Origin: Elysia crispata
Taxonomy: Eukaryota; Mollusca; Gastropoda; Plakobranchidae
NCBI GenBank assembly: GCA_033675545.1
Contig: JAWDGP010003874.1
Span: forward strand, 809,501-873,500
Direction of reading: 5' to 3'
DNA: 64,000 bases
Part shown: positions 41,001 through 54,454 of the stretch, in pieces
How the letters are laid out: every line of letters starts with the position of its first letter
How positions within the stretch are numbered: position 1 is the first letter of the stretch
Notes under the pieces: model-generated
What the model was told of the DNA's origin: nothing
The model's input: only the letters and a program-made list of their open reading frames with translations
Database searches by the model: none
Program-made: the position numbers and the translations under genes

Positions 41001-41121
41001 CTTTTATTTTGTTTGCCAAGCTAACTTCAATCAATCAATTCAAACAAACTAAATTTTCTATTAGAATATGTTTTCTTAAAATCAATAGCATATAAAATCT
41101 GAATCTTGTTTCAGTTTTTAC
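38032..41121 (-). other. Intron of the minus-strand gene
   Basis: Holds a 53-bp minisatellite (39628-40055) and otherwise AT-rich sequence. The phases of the flanking exons agree, so no exon need be missing here. Confidence 0.5.
39628..40055. repeat. Minisatellite, about 53-bp unit, roughly eight copies
   Basis: Successive units contain GAGGGAGGAACATAATGCAT, ATACGGTCAATGA and AGGGATGTTCAGTGTTAT. Middle units are most alike and outer ones are more diverged. It lies in an intron. Confidence 0.85.
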
Positions 41122-41199
41122 CTCAGACTCAAATTTTCCAGAGCAGAAGAACTTGAGAGCAAAATAGAGGGTGGAGGCCCTTTTTCCCACACCCAAGCA
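41122..41199 (-). CDS. Exon of minus-strand gene (VWEKGPPPSIL box)
   Basis: The acceptor is TTTTTTTTTGCCAG at 41200 and the donor is TCTGAG|GTAAAAA at 41121. Incoming phase 2 fixes the frame: 25 full codons reading AWVWEKGPPPSILLSSSSAL, ENLSLR. STATs have V/I-x-E-K/R-Q-P-P/C followed by V-L-K-T at the coiled-coil/DNA-binding border. E-K-G-P-P-P-S-I-L sits at the same relative place, about 100 residues before the LSLPFTI box, against about 110 in STAT5. Another frame is open in this exon alone but conflicts in phase with its neighbours. Confidence 0.65.
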
Positions 41200-41359
41200 C
41201 TGGCAAAAAAAAAATATTACAATAATGAATAAAAAACAGATGTAGGCTACCCTAATCTCTTTACATTAATGTTAAAATTAAAAAGAAATCAATCAACACT
41301 TGAGAATCAACAGAGGCGTGAAGAAAAAGAGTAAGAGAAAATGGGAAGACGGGGAAGAA

Positions 41360-41540
<181 letters not shown>

Positions 41541-41882
41541 ACTGCAAAGGGTTCTTGTACCTTGCTTACTGAAATCTAACCTATGAATATCTGTTCATAT
41601 GTTCCAAGGCTGCGTGCATTAGCTTTCTTAGACTTTCTTTTTTTTCTTTTTTTTATATGAGCTAAAGGGGTAGCATTTCTCCACCCTTGGTCAGAGGATT
41701 AAGATTATGAAGCCGGCCTACAAACAGTCCTGATTGTTTGTAATTAATTACTTTAATTGTGATTACATACCTTTGGAACAGAAAATGTTAATGAGGTAAA
41801 AGTTATTTCTACAAATATCAGGAAGTATGGACACATTGCTCTGGCATGATTTACTTCATAACCTTTGAAGTTAAGAACCTAC

Positions 41883-41957
41883 CATGTTAACATTTCGATG
41901 AGAGCTGGTCTCTCGTTTTGCTCCACACTGCCAATAATTTCATAGGTTTCCTTAAAC
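41883..41957 (-). CDS. Exon of minus-strand gene (FKETYEIIGSVEQNERPAL)
   Basis: The acceptor is TATTTCTGCAG at 41958 and the donor is ACATG|GTAGGTT at 41882. It enters and leaves in phase 2 with 24 full codons, consistent on both sides. The peptide FKETYEIIGSVEQNERPALI, EMLT reads as a helix. It would be the last helix of a coiled-coil bundle if the STAT-like reading is right. Confidence 0.75.
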
Positions 41958-44319
41958 CTGCAGAAATACATGAAAATTATCATAATGGTTTTAATATACC
42001 ACACACCAGCACCTCTCTTGTTCCTGTTAATATTCAAATGAGGAATATCATTAAAGTATGTTTCTTTAACTTTTTTATGTCTACTTTGTTCATATAACAG
42101 GGGATGCACCAGAAGGTGTGTACAGCTTCATTTATAATTAATTTGACTTTTGAACATAGCTTTGACCTTTTGACTCGTACTTTATTAATTCATTGCAGAG
42201 TGACCTTTACAATCTTATACGTTAGGAGCAGTTTGGTTCTAAACATCCATTGCCAGAGGCTTCTCTTTTAAAAGATGAGAAATTTTCTACAGATGCTCTT
42301 GATTTCTCTATTTTAAAAGCTTCTAAAGAAAGATTTAAAAAAAAATCTAAAAAAAATCTTTCACAGCCTCAAATCTAAAATCTAGAGCCAAATTGAATTA
42401 TCAATCTTGAAAAATAAGATTAATACTGGGACTGTTTCCTCAATGGTCATTTATAATTTCATTTCATGTTAGTAAAATATTGGAGATCATGTTAGAACAT
42501 TATGAGATTTTACCTAACACTCAATAAAAAATCTATCAAGCTATGAATATCATCTCCACTGGCAGTTTGTAAAAAAAAAACAAAAAAAACAAACAAACAA
42601 AATTACAAGTAAAATGTTACGTGAACCTTTTCAAAGCAATTTCCAGCTTGTTCCACAATTATCGTGAAGTCTTGCATTTATTCCTTAAAACCCAATTCCC
42701 AGAATTGCTTATCTGTGTCTTTGAATGGATTTAAAATGTTTCTTGACACATGTAATGTCTCCGTTTCATGAACTGGATAGATTTTTTCTAAAAATCCATT
42801 GGTTGACTACAAAGAATAAAATGAGCAGGTAACTCAATGATTGAAAAAGATAAAAAAAAAAATTGTACCCTTGATTAAATGCTATCACTACAAAAAACAA
42901 ACCAAAAACAAAGAAAACCCAACCAACAAAAACAAACTAGTTAATATGGAATTGGAAAATATGCTAATCGCAGCTGCAAAAAACATGAAAAGGGCAATAG
43001 AGTTTCCTCCACAATTATAATATAAAGACAGTGGAAGGGGACAGACCTAAGATATAGCCTCTGTGAGCTATGTGCAGCAAAACTTATCTTGGTTCAGCTC
43101 ATATCAACAATGTGTTCCTTGCTTCTTTTCCCTAAGACAATAAATTTATGCAAATCTTGATTAAAAATCAAAGTTAGATGAAAATGAAATAGGTCAGGAT
43201 ATGTAAATGTTATATTTATGGAAAGAAAAACCAGTTTGTCATTTTGAAAATTTTGTTTCATTGATTGAGTATAAACCATCAGAGCCATGAAAGTTTTTGT
43301 GAAAGTAGTCAATAAAGAAAATTATGCCATTTAACCCGAGATAATAAGAAAATTTTCAGGCTACGACTTTGGGAAGTTTGTGTTAAAAATTTTCTGGAAC
43401 ATCACAGTAAATTCAGCTCTTGGCTGAAGTATTAATTTTAGTTTAGCACGCATGACATATTTATGTCAAGAAATAGCTGAAATGTGCACAATATGTCTGT
43501 CAAAATTTAGGCCTCAAAATGCACAGCATAGCCAAGTTTGTTCTGAAAATTGTGTACATGTTGTCTTAGTAAAAACCATCCTTCCATGAGGACAGCTATT
43601 ATCAAATTCTTCAGCAAAACGAACCTGTGTATCTATAGGTCTGGTAAAGGAATATTATTTTGGGGGTTCACCTTAACTATTTGTCATTAAATCAAGTCTT
43701 TGATTTGCATAGAAAGAATGTAAGAGCTAAAATAATATGCTTGAACAACATACTCTAAACTAAACTTGGAATTGCATTTTAAATTTTTTTTAATTTTACA
43801 TTTGATCCAACCTACAACTTTTATGGGTTTGACGTTTAAAATAGTAAAAACCCAAAGCTAATTATTTTATCTATATTCATTCTCTATTGTATAGGGAATA
43901 CACTCAATTCTTTTCAAGCTAGTTTAAAAAAAAGGAACCAACTTTTTGTCATAGACGTTAAATATGAAAAAACGAAATCAATGTTTTTTGTTCTTTTTTA
44001 AGATATAAAAGATCAATTGAGGTAAACTACAATAAGTACATATATAATTGACTCTTAATTTAATCAATAATATTGAATTGTGCTAAAAGCACTAAAAAAA
44101 ATTGGTTATCAAGAATTTACTGCCTTGAAAGGGCTTAGGCAACAGAGAAAAACATGTTCAGCACTTTCACCTACACAAACAGTACCGAGATGTGTTCATA
44201 CTTAATATAGAGGTGCTTGGGTGAGTGGACTATACTTCTGCTCCATGATAACCCAAAATATCTTGCTGCAAGCCTCACCAGCTTCCCAATCTTGATATGA
44301 AGTCTAAAATTAGTATGGG

Positions 44320-44710
44320 TCCAGACAGTCGAGACCTCCAAGCTTCTCAATCATTTACAATCATACTGTACAGCACTTGTAGCACAATGAACCAGATTGT
44401 CTTAAGAAGACCTCCCAGCTTACCAATGTATTGCACAATCATACTGTACACACACAGTATACAGCGATTGCTTGCACAATGAACCAGATTGCGAAAACAA
44501 AACCTCCTAGCTTCTCAATGCATTTACAATTGTACAGCGATTGCTTGCACAATGAACTGGATTGTGATAACAAGGCCTCCCAGCTTACCAATGTATTATA
44601 CAATGAACCGGATTGTGGTAACAAGACCTCCCAGCTTACCAATGTATTATACAATCATACTGTACAGCGTTTGCTTGCACAATGAACCAGGTTGTGGTAA
44701 TAAAACCTGA
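44320..44710. repeat. Minisatellite, unit about 75-85 bp, five to six copies
   Basis: Units carry CACAATGAACCAGATTGT, AACAAGACCTCCCAGCTTAC, CAATGTATT and CATACTGTACAGCG. Some units lack an internal block, so lengths vary. It lies just downstream of the 44977 exon, in the intron, and produces short repetitive shadow frames on both strands. Confidence 0.85.
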
Positions 44711-44976
44711 TGAAATATTCTGTACAGAAGTTTTAAATTGTTTAATTTTGCCAAACTCTTGTAGAAATGTGATTGTCACTTTTTTTATATTTATCTGATG
44801 AAGCTGCATAAAAGGTGAAAAGTTAATGTGTAAAATTATTAGTTGTATTGGTTCATTTTTTGACCTAGTTAAAAAGTTGTGTGCCTATTCCTAATTAGCA
44901 TTTAACATTCTTTTGTCTCTCTCAGTCTTATATGGGTTTATAAATCTGCATGCACATTGTCAGTCTGAAAGCTTAC

Positions 44977-45116
44977 AATTCATGGAGTTCTTTGTGCCAA
45001 GTTTCCTCATCTTGTGCAGGCAAGCTAAGACCAATAGAACATAATGCCTTGTATCTCCTTAGCAGCACCATTAGTTCATCCTCTCGCTGGAGCAATTGCT
45101 TCAAGATATCAATTTC
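44977..45116 (-). CDS. Exon of minus-strand gene (coiled-coil segment)
   Basis: The acceptor is TTTTTTTTGATCCAG at 45117 and the donor is GAATT|GTAAGCT at 44976. It enters in phase 0 and leaves in phase 2, with 46 full codons. The peptide EIDILKQLLQREDELMVLLR, then RYKALCSIGLSLP and EETWHKELHEL, has leucine heptad spacing and is strongly helical. It could be a coiled-coil helix pair joined by a P-x-Q loop, as in the STAT coiled-coil domain. Many other coiled-coil proteins would look the same. Confidence 0.8.
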
Positions 45117-45815
45117 CTGGATCAAAAAAAAAAAAGACAAAATGCACATCTTTGCCCTCAGACCATCCTCAAGGGAAAAAAAAGACTTGTTTGATTCAAG
45201 ATATTTGGCTTTTTCATAAGCTTTTCAATACTGAACAATCCATCTGCTAAACGTACGTGTACTAAAGCTACAAAAATCTTGAAATTTGCAGAAAGTTACA
45301 AAATTATTCCAATCAGCCAATCTTAACCAGCAGATTAAATTTTTAAAAAATTTTTGTACAATTTTGATAACTTTTGAGAAAACTTTAAAATTTTTATAAC
45401 TTCATGGCTTAAGTAAATGCTTTGCTGAGCCTTAATGTTCACCAACCTTCATCCCCTCATTTCATTTCACTTCTAAACAAATACCCATTAGACACATGTA
45501 TCTTTTATATAATTTTCTTTACGAGAAACTAACACAGATGATTTAATTTTAATTGCAATTCAATTTGAGTTAAGTGAAGAATACGAGGGCTAAAAAGTTT
45601 ACTTTTTTAGTTCATCACAACATTTTCTACATCCACCCCCCCCCCCCCCCCCACATTTTGATTTATACAGGGGATAAGTAAACTTATCAAGAAGTAGACA
45701 AAGAGTGCAAACAGAAAACTTTTAGCTCTAAAACCTAGATACTAACCCACCTCTGAGAACAAACAAAAGCTATTTCTATGATATTTAGAACAAAAACCAC
45801 AACATCGATAACAAC

Positions 45816-45847
<32 letters not shown>

Positions 45848-46074
45848 CAACTATAATAGCAACAAGAATAATGGCCAAACTACACATTAAGAAGATCTTT
45901 TCTAACAATTTGAGCTTTACGGTTGCAATCTTTCTAAGCTCAACTTTTCAAAAATTAACTTAGATTTATGCTTAGAACAGATAAGTACCAAAATAATTAT
46001 ATAACATAACAGGGAGGCAACAGTTTTTTAAACTGCTTTTAGTCGGTTTATCAAGGTGAGTCAAAAACTCTTAC

Positions 46075-46152
46075 CAGGTTTGGATCGATCAGCTGCCTCA
46101 AAATGCTCTGACACTCAATAAGCAAAGACCTGAACCTCTTTGGAGAATCATC
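46075..46152 (-). CDS. Exon of minus-strand gene (SLLIECQSILRQLID)
   Basis: The acceptor is CTTTCTTTTGTAG at 46153 and the donor is AACCTG|GTAAGAG at 46074. Phase is 0 in and 0 out, 26 codons, DDSPKRFRSLLIECQSILRQ, LIDPNL. It is helical and continues into the coiled-coil exon at 44977. Confidence 0.75.
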
Positions 46153-48191
46153 CTACAAAAGAAAGAGAACGCAGCAAAATGAACAAAGTAGATGAACACA
46201 TACTGTAAAGTAAGCCTCACATTTTGCAAGCAGATCTAGACCAATGATGTAAAGTGTCTTGTACTTATATAAAAAAAGAGCAACTGTATTTTTTTTTCCA
46301 CACTAACTCCTCAATCGCTCAATCTACAGGAATGAAGCTTACCAAATCTTGAAATGTCACTTTCAGTTCCAATGTGGTCAATAAAATACTAAAAAAAACT
46401 GATGGATTTAGAATATAAAGTGATCTCAAATTTTTTTTTTTTATTATGTTGAAATATACCTCTTGCTGAATGAATCTATTTTAAGAACTTGAAATTCAGC
46501 CATTCACTGGAAAGAAAGGACCAATCATGGGGCTGCTCTAAAACCTTGTGACTCAAGACATAGATAGGCTATCCATAGCTTCATAAGCAACACACAATGA
46601 CGTACCTGAGGCTATTATTTCGACTGTATTGCCCAGACTTACAATTCTACATCAAATGGACCAAAGAATCATGCAATGTATAAAAATATTTCACAAAGAA
46701 TACATTTTTTCTAAACAATGAGCTGCTCCAATTAGAGCTATGTTACAGATCTAGAGAGAAATTCTCAGGCTCTAAATCTATAGTTTGAAGCACAACAAGT
46801 CTTCATTAAACTCGCTGACTGGCTTCAAACCTCACATTCAAATCCTAAAAACTAATCTCTACTTGTTGCCCTTACGTAGATCAAGAAAGTGAGTTTTTCT
46901 GCGAATAATAATGATTCTTTTATCCTTTAAAAACAATCCTCCCTGGTTATTTTAATCAAACCAATCAATAATTATGTTTACATCCACAATACTGGACACC
47001 CACAAGCTTTTAAAAAAAACAACAACTCAAATGCTAATTCTGTACATTTTTTTTAAAGAATTTATTCACATTGTGAACAAAGTGAACCCCCCATAATTGC
47101 AATAAAATATTCGATCTAAATATCAAAAGTTTTCTTCTGAATTTAAATATGAAACTCTCATCAGCCTCTATTCCACAAATAAAATTATGTTAGAACACAA
47201 CATTTCATACTAAATGGTTTTGGAATAAACAAAAATTCAAGCTCAGAAAATCACTAATAAAATCTAGGTGCAAGTATGAGCTTACTGTTTAAAATCTAAA
47301 AATTAATAAATATGCCATTCAATGAGCACCTATTAGAGACCATTATATTTACTACAGAATGGGTTTGGATCAGAGATAGGTTACAGTGGAGAGTTTGCAT
47401 AATGAAGGTTTTATGACTGATAAATATCGTTTTTTTTTTTCACTAAGTACCAGTTTTTCACACCACATATTGGTCTCAGTCAAAACGAACAAAAGACATA
47501 CTAAATAAGATCTGCGTGAATAAAAGCAGCCACATTTGGATTTCTTTTTCTTTTCTTTTCTTTTCTTGACATTTTACTGTCATCTTGATAATAAATCATG
47601 AGAAGAATTTAAATACAGTAAGGTTCTGTACACTTTAAACCTGTTACATGAATAGCTCTGAATGATATGCATTTGTCACTTTTATCAAGTTTGCTTTTCT
47701 CCAATGTAGATGTCTTTGCTAGCTGTTCATCTAAAAGATGAATGCTTGTCTTCAACAAGAGCATCCTCTAAAAGGTACAGATGGTGATCTTATGGACAGA
47801 GACATGCGGACAGATCCTTAACAACAGTTTATATAAGGCCTGGTGTCTGAGCAGTAGCTGCACAAGATCACCCTTTACATACTGCAAAGAGGGTGATATT
47901 AGATAAAATAGCTTCAGATTCGTTACGCTGATGCCGTAACAAATGTCTTGTATGTTAAGACATAAATTGATCCAAAATCACATGATCCTTACAGAAGATT
48001 TTAGTGAAATCTTTGAGAGCATAAAGTTACTCAAAAATAGAAATATTAGCCAACAAAGGTTTTCACACTCTCACAACATTTAGACAGCAAAGACTCTAAC
48101 CTCTTTTTAATTTTATTTTCTTAAACTTTTAAGTAAAAAATGATTAGGATTGTTTGCAAGAGAATTAAAATATTTGTTCTATGTTCCATAC
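46153..48191 (-). other. Intron of the minus-strand gene
   Basis: AT-rich, with a short TTTTC repeat near 47544-47567. No exon or element was recognised; the flanking exon phases agree. Confidence 0.5.
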
Positions 48192-48242
48192 CTCAGGCAA
48201 GGTTTTTTCCGTGTAACCAAACAGGTCATCAGAATTATAGAG
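48192..48242 (-). CDS. Small exon of minus-strand gene (LYNSDDLFGYTEKTLPE)
   Basis: The acceptor is TGATTTCACAG at 48243 and the donor is CCTGAG|GTATGGA at 48191. It has 17 codons, phase 0 on both sides. The peptide is polar and probably a linker between helical segments. Confidence comes from phase agreement and good splice sites rather than from the short peptide. Confidence 0.6.
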
Positions 48243-49128
48243 CTGTGAAATCATGCAAATAAAAAGTGTCATATTTAAGAAAAAGTCATATCAATAAACA
48301 TATAGGCATATTAAAAAAAAATGGAAACAAATCAACAATCCAAGTACTCATATACATTTATTATGCAGTCAATGATTCATTAACATAAGAAAACAGTTCT
48401 TCCAATCTTCTATGTTCGGCAAAATTTTGGCTCAAAGAAAGTGACTTTGATGAAGGCAAAAATATGCCTTGGGTGCAATGTATAGCTAAGTTGCTAGCAC
48501 AAGAAAAAGGAAAAAGTAACAAGAAAACATTAATTTGCAGATTGAGGGAAAAAAAATACAGCTTTCATTGAAAAAAAAAATATGTTCCACCTTTCATTGT
48601 TTACAATGATTAATACCACTCAGAACATGAATAATTTCGGATACAAAGTTAGCATGATGAAGCAATACATTTTATCCCATTCCAGTATCTTACCTAAGAT
48701 TTAAAAAGCAAGAATAACAGCTATCAACCCTAACAAATCTAAAAGTTCCTTTTCCTGTTGAAAAGATTCTTGGAATAAAACATAAGCCTCTACATATTAT
48801 GTACAATGTCTTGTGAGCTCACTGCTACTTTTGGGATCCATTACTATTCTCTGACAATGAAACATTAACTCAAAATTGAAAAAGTTCAATTTGAATACTA
48901 AAGATTAACTCCTATTTGTGATAGAGCGAGACCAACAAATGTTATATGTAAGCATCAGTTAAATCACATATCAGACATATCAACTTGAGATTTAACTCTC
49001 TGATAGATCAAGATCAATTTTCATTTTAGATAATTCAAGATCAAATTCAGATAAAAAGAAATTGAATCCAAATAATTTTTTTTTTCTTTTAAATCTAACG
49101 CTACTGAAAATATTTTGAATGAACTTAC

Positions 49129-49197
49129 TGGTGACTTAGTGTGAAGATTTAGAGGAAAACCAGAAATACCTAACTCATCTGATTCATCCTTCCTGCT
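49129..49197 (-). CDS. Small exon of minus-strand gene (SRKDESDELGISGFPLNLHT)
   Basis: The acceptor is TTTTTGCTTTCAG at 49198 and the donor is TCACCA|GTAAGTT at 49128. It has 23 codons, phase 0 on both sides, low complexity and charge-rich at its start. It links the helical exon at 51072 with the 48192 exon. Confidence 0.65.
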
Positions 49198-51071
49198 CTG
49201 AAAGCAAAAATATTGAAAAAAATGATTACACCATTAAAATAAAGGTCCACAGCTGGCATTTTTTCAAAGAAAACACAAGAATCTCTTAATTATTTAATTT
49301 AATACTATCTCTTAGAATCTCTTAGAATATAATTGACAAAATTTTAAAATAAATTCAACTCCATACTGATTTTGACTTGAGATACATGTAATTGAAATTG
49401 CTCAATTATACACATGAGATCTATGGCAACAATTACAAAGAATGAAAAAAGGTGAAGTACTCCATGTTTTGCACAGATACAGGGTTCTCATATCTTTTCC
49501 ACCACCCATGACAGCTGTTGCCCAACCAATTTTCTTCTACCTCTTCCTAAACATTCATTTCATTTTTTTTTCTTCTAGATTTTCCATTTTGCTTTTTGGA
49601 TGAAGGTGTCTAGGCAATGTGCCCAATACATCTCCCAATATTATTTCTGCAGACCACATGTTCTTCTGAGCAGTGTTGTAGGAGGAAATGCTGTTTAGAT
49701 AGTTATGATCTGAGGTTTGAGGCTCTCTCCACAATCACTCAAAAGAATGTTGCTAATTATGTTGGCTTTACAAAAATAAGCAAACCACATTATTTTGAAC
49801 TTAGAACGCAAATTAAAAAATGTTGGGTGTATAAAACCTGAAGATCCACAGCATTAAATTTCTAATGCATTTATATTTTGTAACAAAAAGATTTAAGGCC
49901 ATGAAGTAGATGCCTCCGAAAAGCCTTCCATGATGTCTTACCAAACCAGCTATAATTCATAATGGGATCAATAGGCAAACAGAATTAAAAGCAGCAGCTG
50001 ACTGGTCAGGATGCACATGACAGAAGAAGGTACAATCAGTAGCAGAAATTTGGCGATGCTGCCACTGGTGCTACGGTAAGAGCAGGAAACAGATGATGAT
50101 ACTGCTGAGGAGGAGGAGAATGATGGTGGTGTTGGGAGTGGGTACAGTTGACAGCAGAAATTTTGTGATGCTACTGTTACTTAAAACAGCAGGCACAGTT
50201 GACGACAGCAAAATCATAGTTATGTAGATAGCAAAAAAAAAAAAAGTACCTAGAGTTATATTGTCTACAGGGACAGAAAAAACTGCCCATTCATTGGTAT
50301 CTGTCAAAGTAAATGTTCAAGAGAATCTGGAAATAGGTTGGGAATTTACAAGATGAGCTATTTTTACTGCTGGTGGCAGCAGGTACAGGTGACAGCAAAA
50401 AAGTTATGATGGTGCCGCTGGCGAGAGTTGGAAACTAGTATCATTGGTTGCACGAAAGTGGTGATGTTGACAATGCTGCTGCACTTAACAACCATCAATA
50501 ACACCAAAAGAGTTTTGTTAGTTTTACCAGGCTTGATCCTGCAGACAATAGCAACCTTTTTAAGTTCTCCATCTATTTTGCCTTGCAGTATTAGTTAGCA
50601 TGGGACCAACAATACCTTTGATTCTTAAGTGGGGCTACAGCCAAAATTGTGGTCCTTCACCTACTTTGTGAGCCTTTTGCACTGGCAGCTTTTTGTATTC
50701 TTTGGCTAATCTATGAGATTTGAGCGCCCAAAGGCCCTTACAGCTACAACAATAATTGTTTTGGGGTTTCTAGAAAACACTCTACCTATACAACACACAC
50801 CTGCTATCCAGTCGTGATTATCTTTTATTTAAAATCTTTTTAAAACAGTACTTACTTTCCAGGATCCATATGCTAATGTCTCACATCACATTTCAATAGT
50901 CATCTATGTAAACATATAGATATCTAAAATTTAGATAAAAATCTAGACTCTTGAATGGTCATTAACCAGTTTCAGCATAATCAAGAGTGATTGAAATTGA
51001 AATCAAAACTAGATTTCCAAGATTGTGTGGAAAACCTGCCGATAATATTTCACATTAAATTACTAATTTAC
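49198..51071 (-). other. Intron of the minus-strand gene
   Basis: Between about 50040 and 50500 there is an irregular GATGxTGxTG/GGxGGC-rich patch with several partly repeated units (GGTACAxxTGACAGCA...GATGxTGCCxCTG). No supported exon. Confidence 0.45.
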
Positions 51072-51293
51072 CCTCAAATTGAAGACCATGAGATCCTCTC
51101 CTGCTGCTTTGCCCAATGATTCCAGCATACTGAGGAATTGAAGCTTTTGGGATTCTGGCCCATGTTCAAACTGAGCCTCTAAAAGCGAAAACATGCTTTG
51201 AGCATTATCATCGTGTTGCTGCTGCTTAAAATTTTTCAAAACCTCAAGAACACGTAGCTGTTGAAAATTGGAGTCTATCATCATATTTCCTGA
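51072..51293 (-). CDS. Most upstream exon found of the minus-strand gene
   Basis: The acceptor is TATTTTGCAG at 51294 and the donor is TTGAGG|GTAAAT at 51071. It has 74 codons, phase 0 on both sides. The peptide is helical: QLRVLEVLKNFKQQQHDD, SMFSLLEAQFEHGP, LQFLSMLESLGKAAGEDLMV. It has no initiator ATG in context (MM at residues 4-5 follow the splice site), so upstream coding or 5' UTR exons must exist beyond 51.3 kb. A domain was not recognised. Confidence 0.75.
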
Positions 51294-53504
51294 CTGCAAA
51301 ATACAAAAAAATTGCAATGCAAAAAAGTTTAATCAAACTTGGATACAAAATATTGTGCAAAATTTTCTCTCCCTCCCTCCCTCTCTCTCTCTCTCTCTCT
51401 CTCAAAAACTTTATTAATCCAACCCTGGAAATTAAAAACAACATTTATCAAACATAAACTTGAAAAATTACATTGATCAGAATGTAGACAAGATTACATA
51501 ATATTTTGTGACATATATCTTTGTTGCAGATTTCTAATTGTCTAACTCAGAAATTAGGCGCAATTCATTTCTTTTATATATTTAGTTACCAAAAAATGGA
51601 GGAAAAGTATTTTAACTGCTGTTCATACCCTTTTCAGAAAAAGGGATAAAAACTTGTCATGTATTATTTCATTTGTGTTGCAGTCAAATTTCAGTTAAGA
51701 ATATATCAACAGCACTCCAGATAATTGTAATCATGATAGTGATGCAAGCTGCAAATCTGCAGCTTCAAATAGTGATCAACACCAAGGTAAATCAAGAAGC
51801 TCCCGGATTGTTCTAGTTCACATAGCCTTAGAATTCCTGTAGTAAACTGAAGTATGGATGAGGAGTAAGAAAATTTCATTTCTGTCCTTATTTTAAAATA
51901 CTTCTTGTCATGATAGCTTTAATCAAAATTTAGTCTGCCACATGGCATCAACAGGGACTCAAATATTCAGTGATACTCTTAAAAAGAGATCATTTTGATG
52001 AGAAAATACAATGTAACAAAAAATACAGATAAAATCAATAAATAAACTAGTATTTAAAAAATTAACAAAAAGCAAATCCTATAGAATCTGAACATAAGAG
52101 GTTAAAAGATAGACTGATCTTTCCAGGTATTGAGCGACTGATTTATCTTCTGCGAGCTGGGTTAGTGACAACTCGAGCAGTGGCACAGTGCTTTCAATAT
52201 CTCAGTGCAAAGCCCTGCTAGGCCTATCGTTCACCCAGATGGACAAACCTGATTTTGCTCGATCACTCTGTGGAATTTGTACTACAAAAATAAGACTTTA
52301 ATCCTCACACTTTCCTTGACTTCATATAAGCCAAGATGAGCAATTCGAGACATGCCCCTCTTTGCTAATTTTTGAGATATTTTGAGCCAAATTCTCTTTT
52401 ATAAATTAATAAATTTAGGCTTTTATGGTCTATGTTGATTCTACCAAGAGTTTGAATTTTTAGCAAGTGTTAACTCTTTACATCCATTCCCACGCTCACA
52501 GCATGAAGCTGTTCTCTATAGTCGTCCATACCAATGTTGTGAGCGTGAATGCGAAATGTGAGTCTTCTATGGGTGGGCCAAGATGTTGCAATATTACAGG
52601 CATCTGAAAACATTGGGCCTGCCAGACAAGTTATCATCCCTAGTTCCCTCAGTCACCCCTTCTTACCTTTCCCCTTTGTGAACAATCACTTTTTTAAATA
52701 CCTCCCATGAGCCTTATACGTATCTTTTCATTCCGTTGTGTTGTTGCACTGTAAAGTTGTGTCCTTGTGTGCTGCATTGTCACTTGTCAGTTGCATGTGT
52801 TGAGCTAGAACTGTTGAAATTTTTCATTGTGTTTATTAACGCATTCTACCTTAGCTAGATCTAGATCTGTAATTATGTTTATGCTTCAGCTTTGCCCAAA
52901 ATGTTTTTGAAGGCATTTATAAGCCGTCATTGGTGATACTGGTGATGATGGGATCTACAAACCCCAGATGTAGATGATGGGCTGATATTTTGTTCTTCTC
53001 AAGCAGACCAACTGAATTCAGGGTGTAGAAACCTTTGGTAAGTAAATCCTATAATATCCTATATCGCACGAGCTAAATTGGACGTCCTACCTTAATAAGT
53101 TGTATATGGCAAATAATTAGATCCGATCAAACTAAGCCATATCTTAAGGTAAAATTGCAGATATCAGCCCACCTCACGTCGGGCTTCACAATTCAATGTT
53201 TCCCGACGTAATCGAAACTTGCAGTTTAATGGGATTTTAGAGCAACACAAAAATGTTTATATCTTGAAAAGTACTTATTTGCAACGAATAAAACTTTCAT
53301 ATTTGTGTTCAGCATATCAAATTCATTAGCCTAAGAAAAATACAATTTTAAAGCTTAGGGTGACTTGGGCCGTATTATGCAATAATACATATCTTAATAT
53401 ACTAAACACACATACCCAATCGGACGTCCTACTCTAGATCTATATCAAGATCTGAGTGGATATATGATAAATCTAGAAAATACAGATTTAAGTTTTGTTG
53501 TGGA

Positions 53505-53560
53505 TTTTCTAGATCTAAATCTAGATTTAGATCTAGATCTAGATCTAGATCTATCTTCAT
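53505..53560. repeat. AGATCT/TAGATC hexamer array
   Basis: A run of CTAGATCTAAATCTAGATTT passes into five nearly perfect AGATCT units. The same hexamer occurs scattered through the window (for example near 33140, 39180, 39252, 52860 and 63940). Confidence 0.85.
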
Positions 53561-54318
53561 TCGAGCCTTGAAAACACTAAAAGCATTTCTAGATCTAGAA
53601 AATATAAATATGTCAAAATATAATTCTATATTAACGCACATAGTTTTAATTTTATCAAAAAATTGTTTACCTATAAAACTGGGTACACAATATGGATCTA
53701 GATCTAGGTCTAAGATTGTTATAAACATTGGCTAGGCCCATGAAACCAGCTTGGCCGTTTCCAAGACCCTAGTAACTGCTAGGAAAGATGCTCTAATTTT
53801 ACTAATAATAGATGACTGAGTGCAAGGGATAGCAAGATTTGGTGGCCTCAGGACGATCAAAAAGTGATTTACGATAAATATCCTGACAGTTCCGTAAGAT
53901 ATGATCTGCTTTAACAGACCCTGATTTATTAAATTTATTTAAAAATTTCTATATATTTTCTGTTACTTAAATGTCAAAATGATCAATACAACATGGGAGA
54001 AACCTATTCAGCCTATATGATCGAAGACAGTTTTTTAAAAGTTTATCTGGCATTTGCTCATATTCCGGGAATTGTTAGGCTTTTTTTAGAACCATGATCC
54101 GCATTTCCCTCCCCTGCCTCAACCGTTCGAAATGGTTATCAACCACTTGAGTCTACTTTCACCCTCATAACCAACGCGCAAATCGGCTCCTGTATAATAC
54201 CCTATTAAATGGTTTGCTATTGTAAAGTATTAACCACGCCACCTTCGAGTGAACCAGTGCGACTGACTTTTCACCTTAGCTCACCTTCTAACCGCAGAAA
54301 CCGTTGCAACAACCGTGT

Positions 54319-54365
54319 GTTTGACACCCCCTCCCCCCCCCCCCCCCCTTCCTCCTCCTCCTCCT

Positions 54366-54451
<86 letters not shown>
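54319..54451. repeat. (C)n, (CTC)n and (CT)n microsatellite
   Basis: A poly-C run, five or six CTC units and a CT array to 54451. Proline/serine/leucine-rich open frames across it are shadows. Confidence 0.95.

Positions 54452-54454
<3 letters not shown>

Noticed and set aside
50040..50500. GATGxTG-rich patch as a coding exon
   Set aside because: Short frames only, with no splice sites; it reads as degenerate tandem units.
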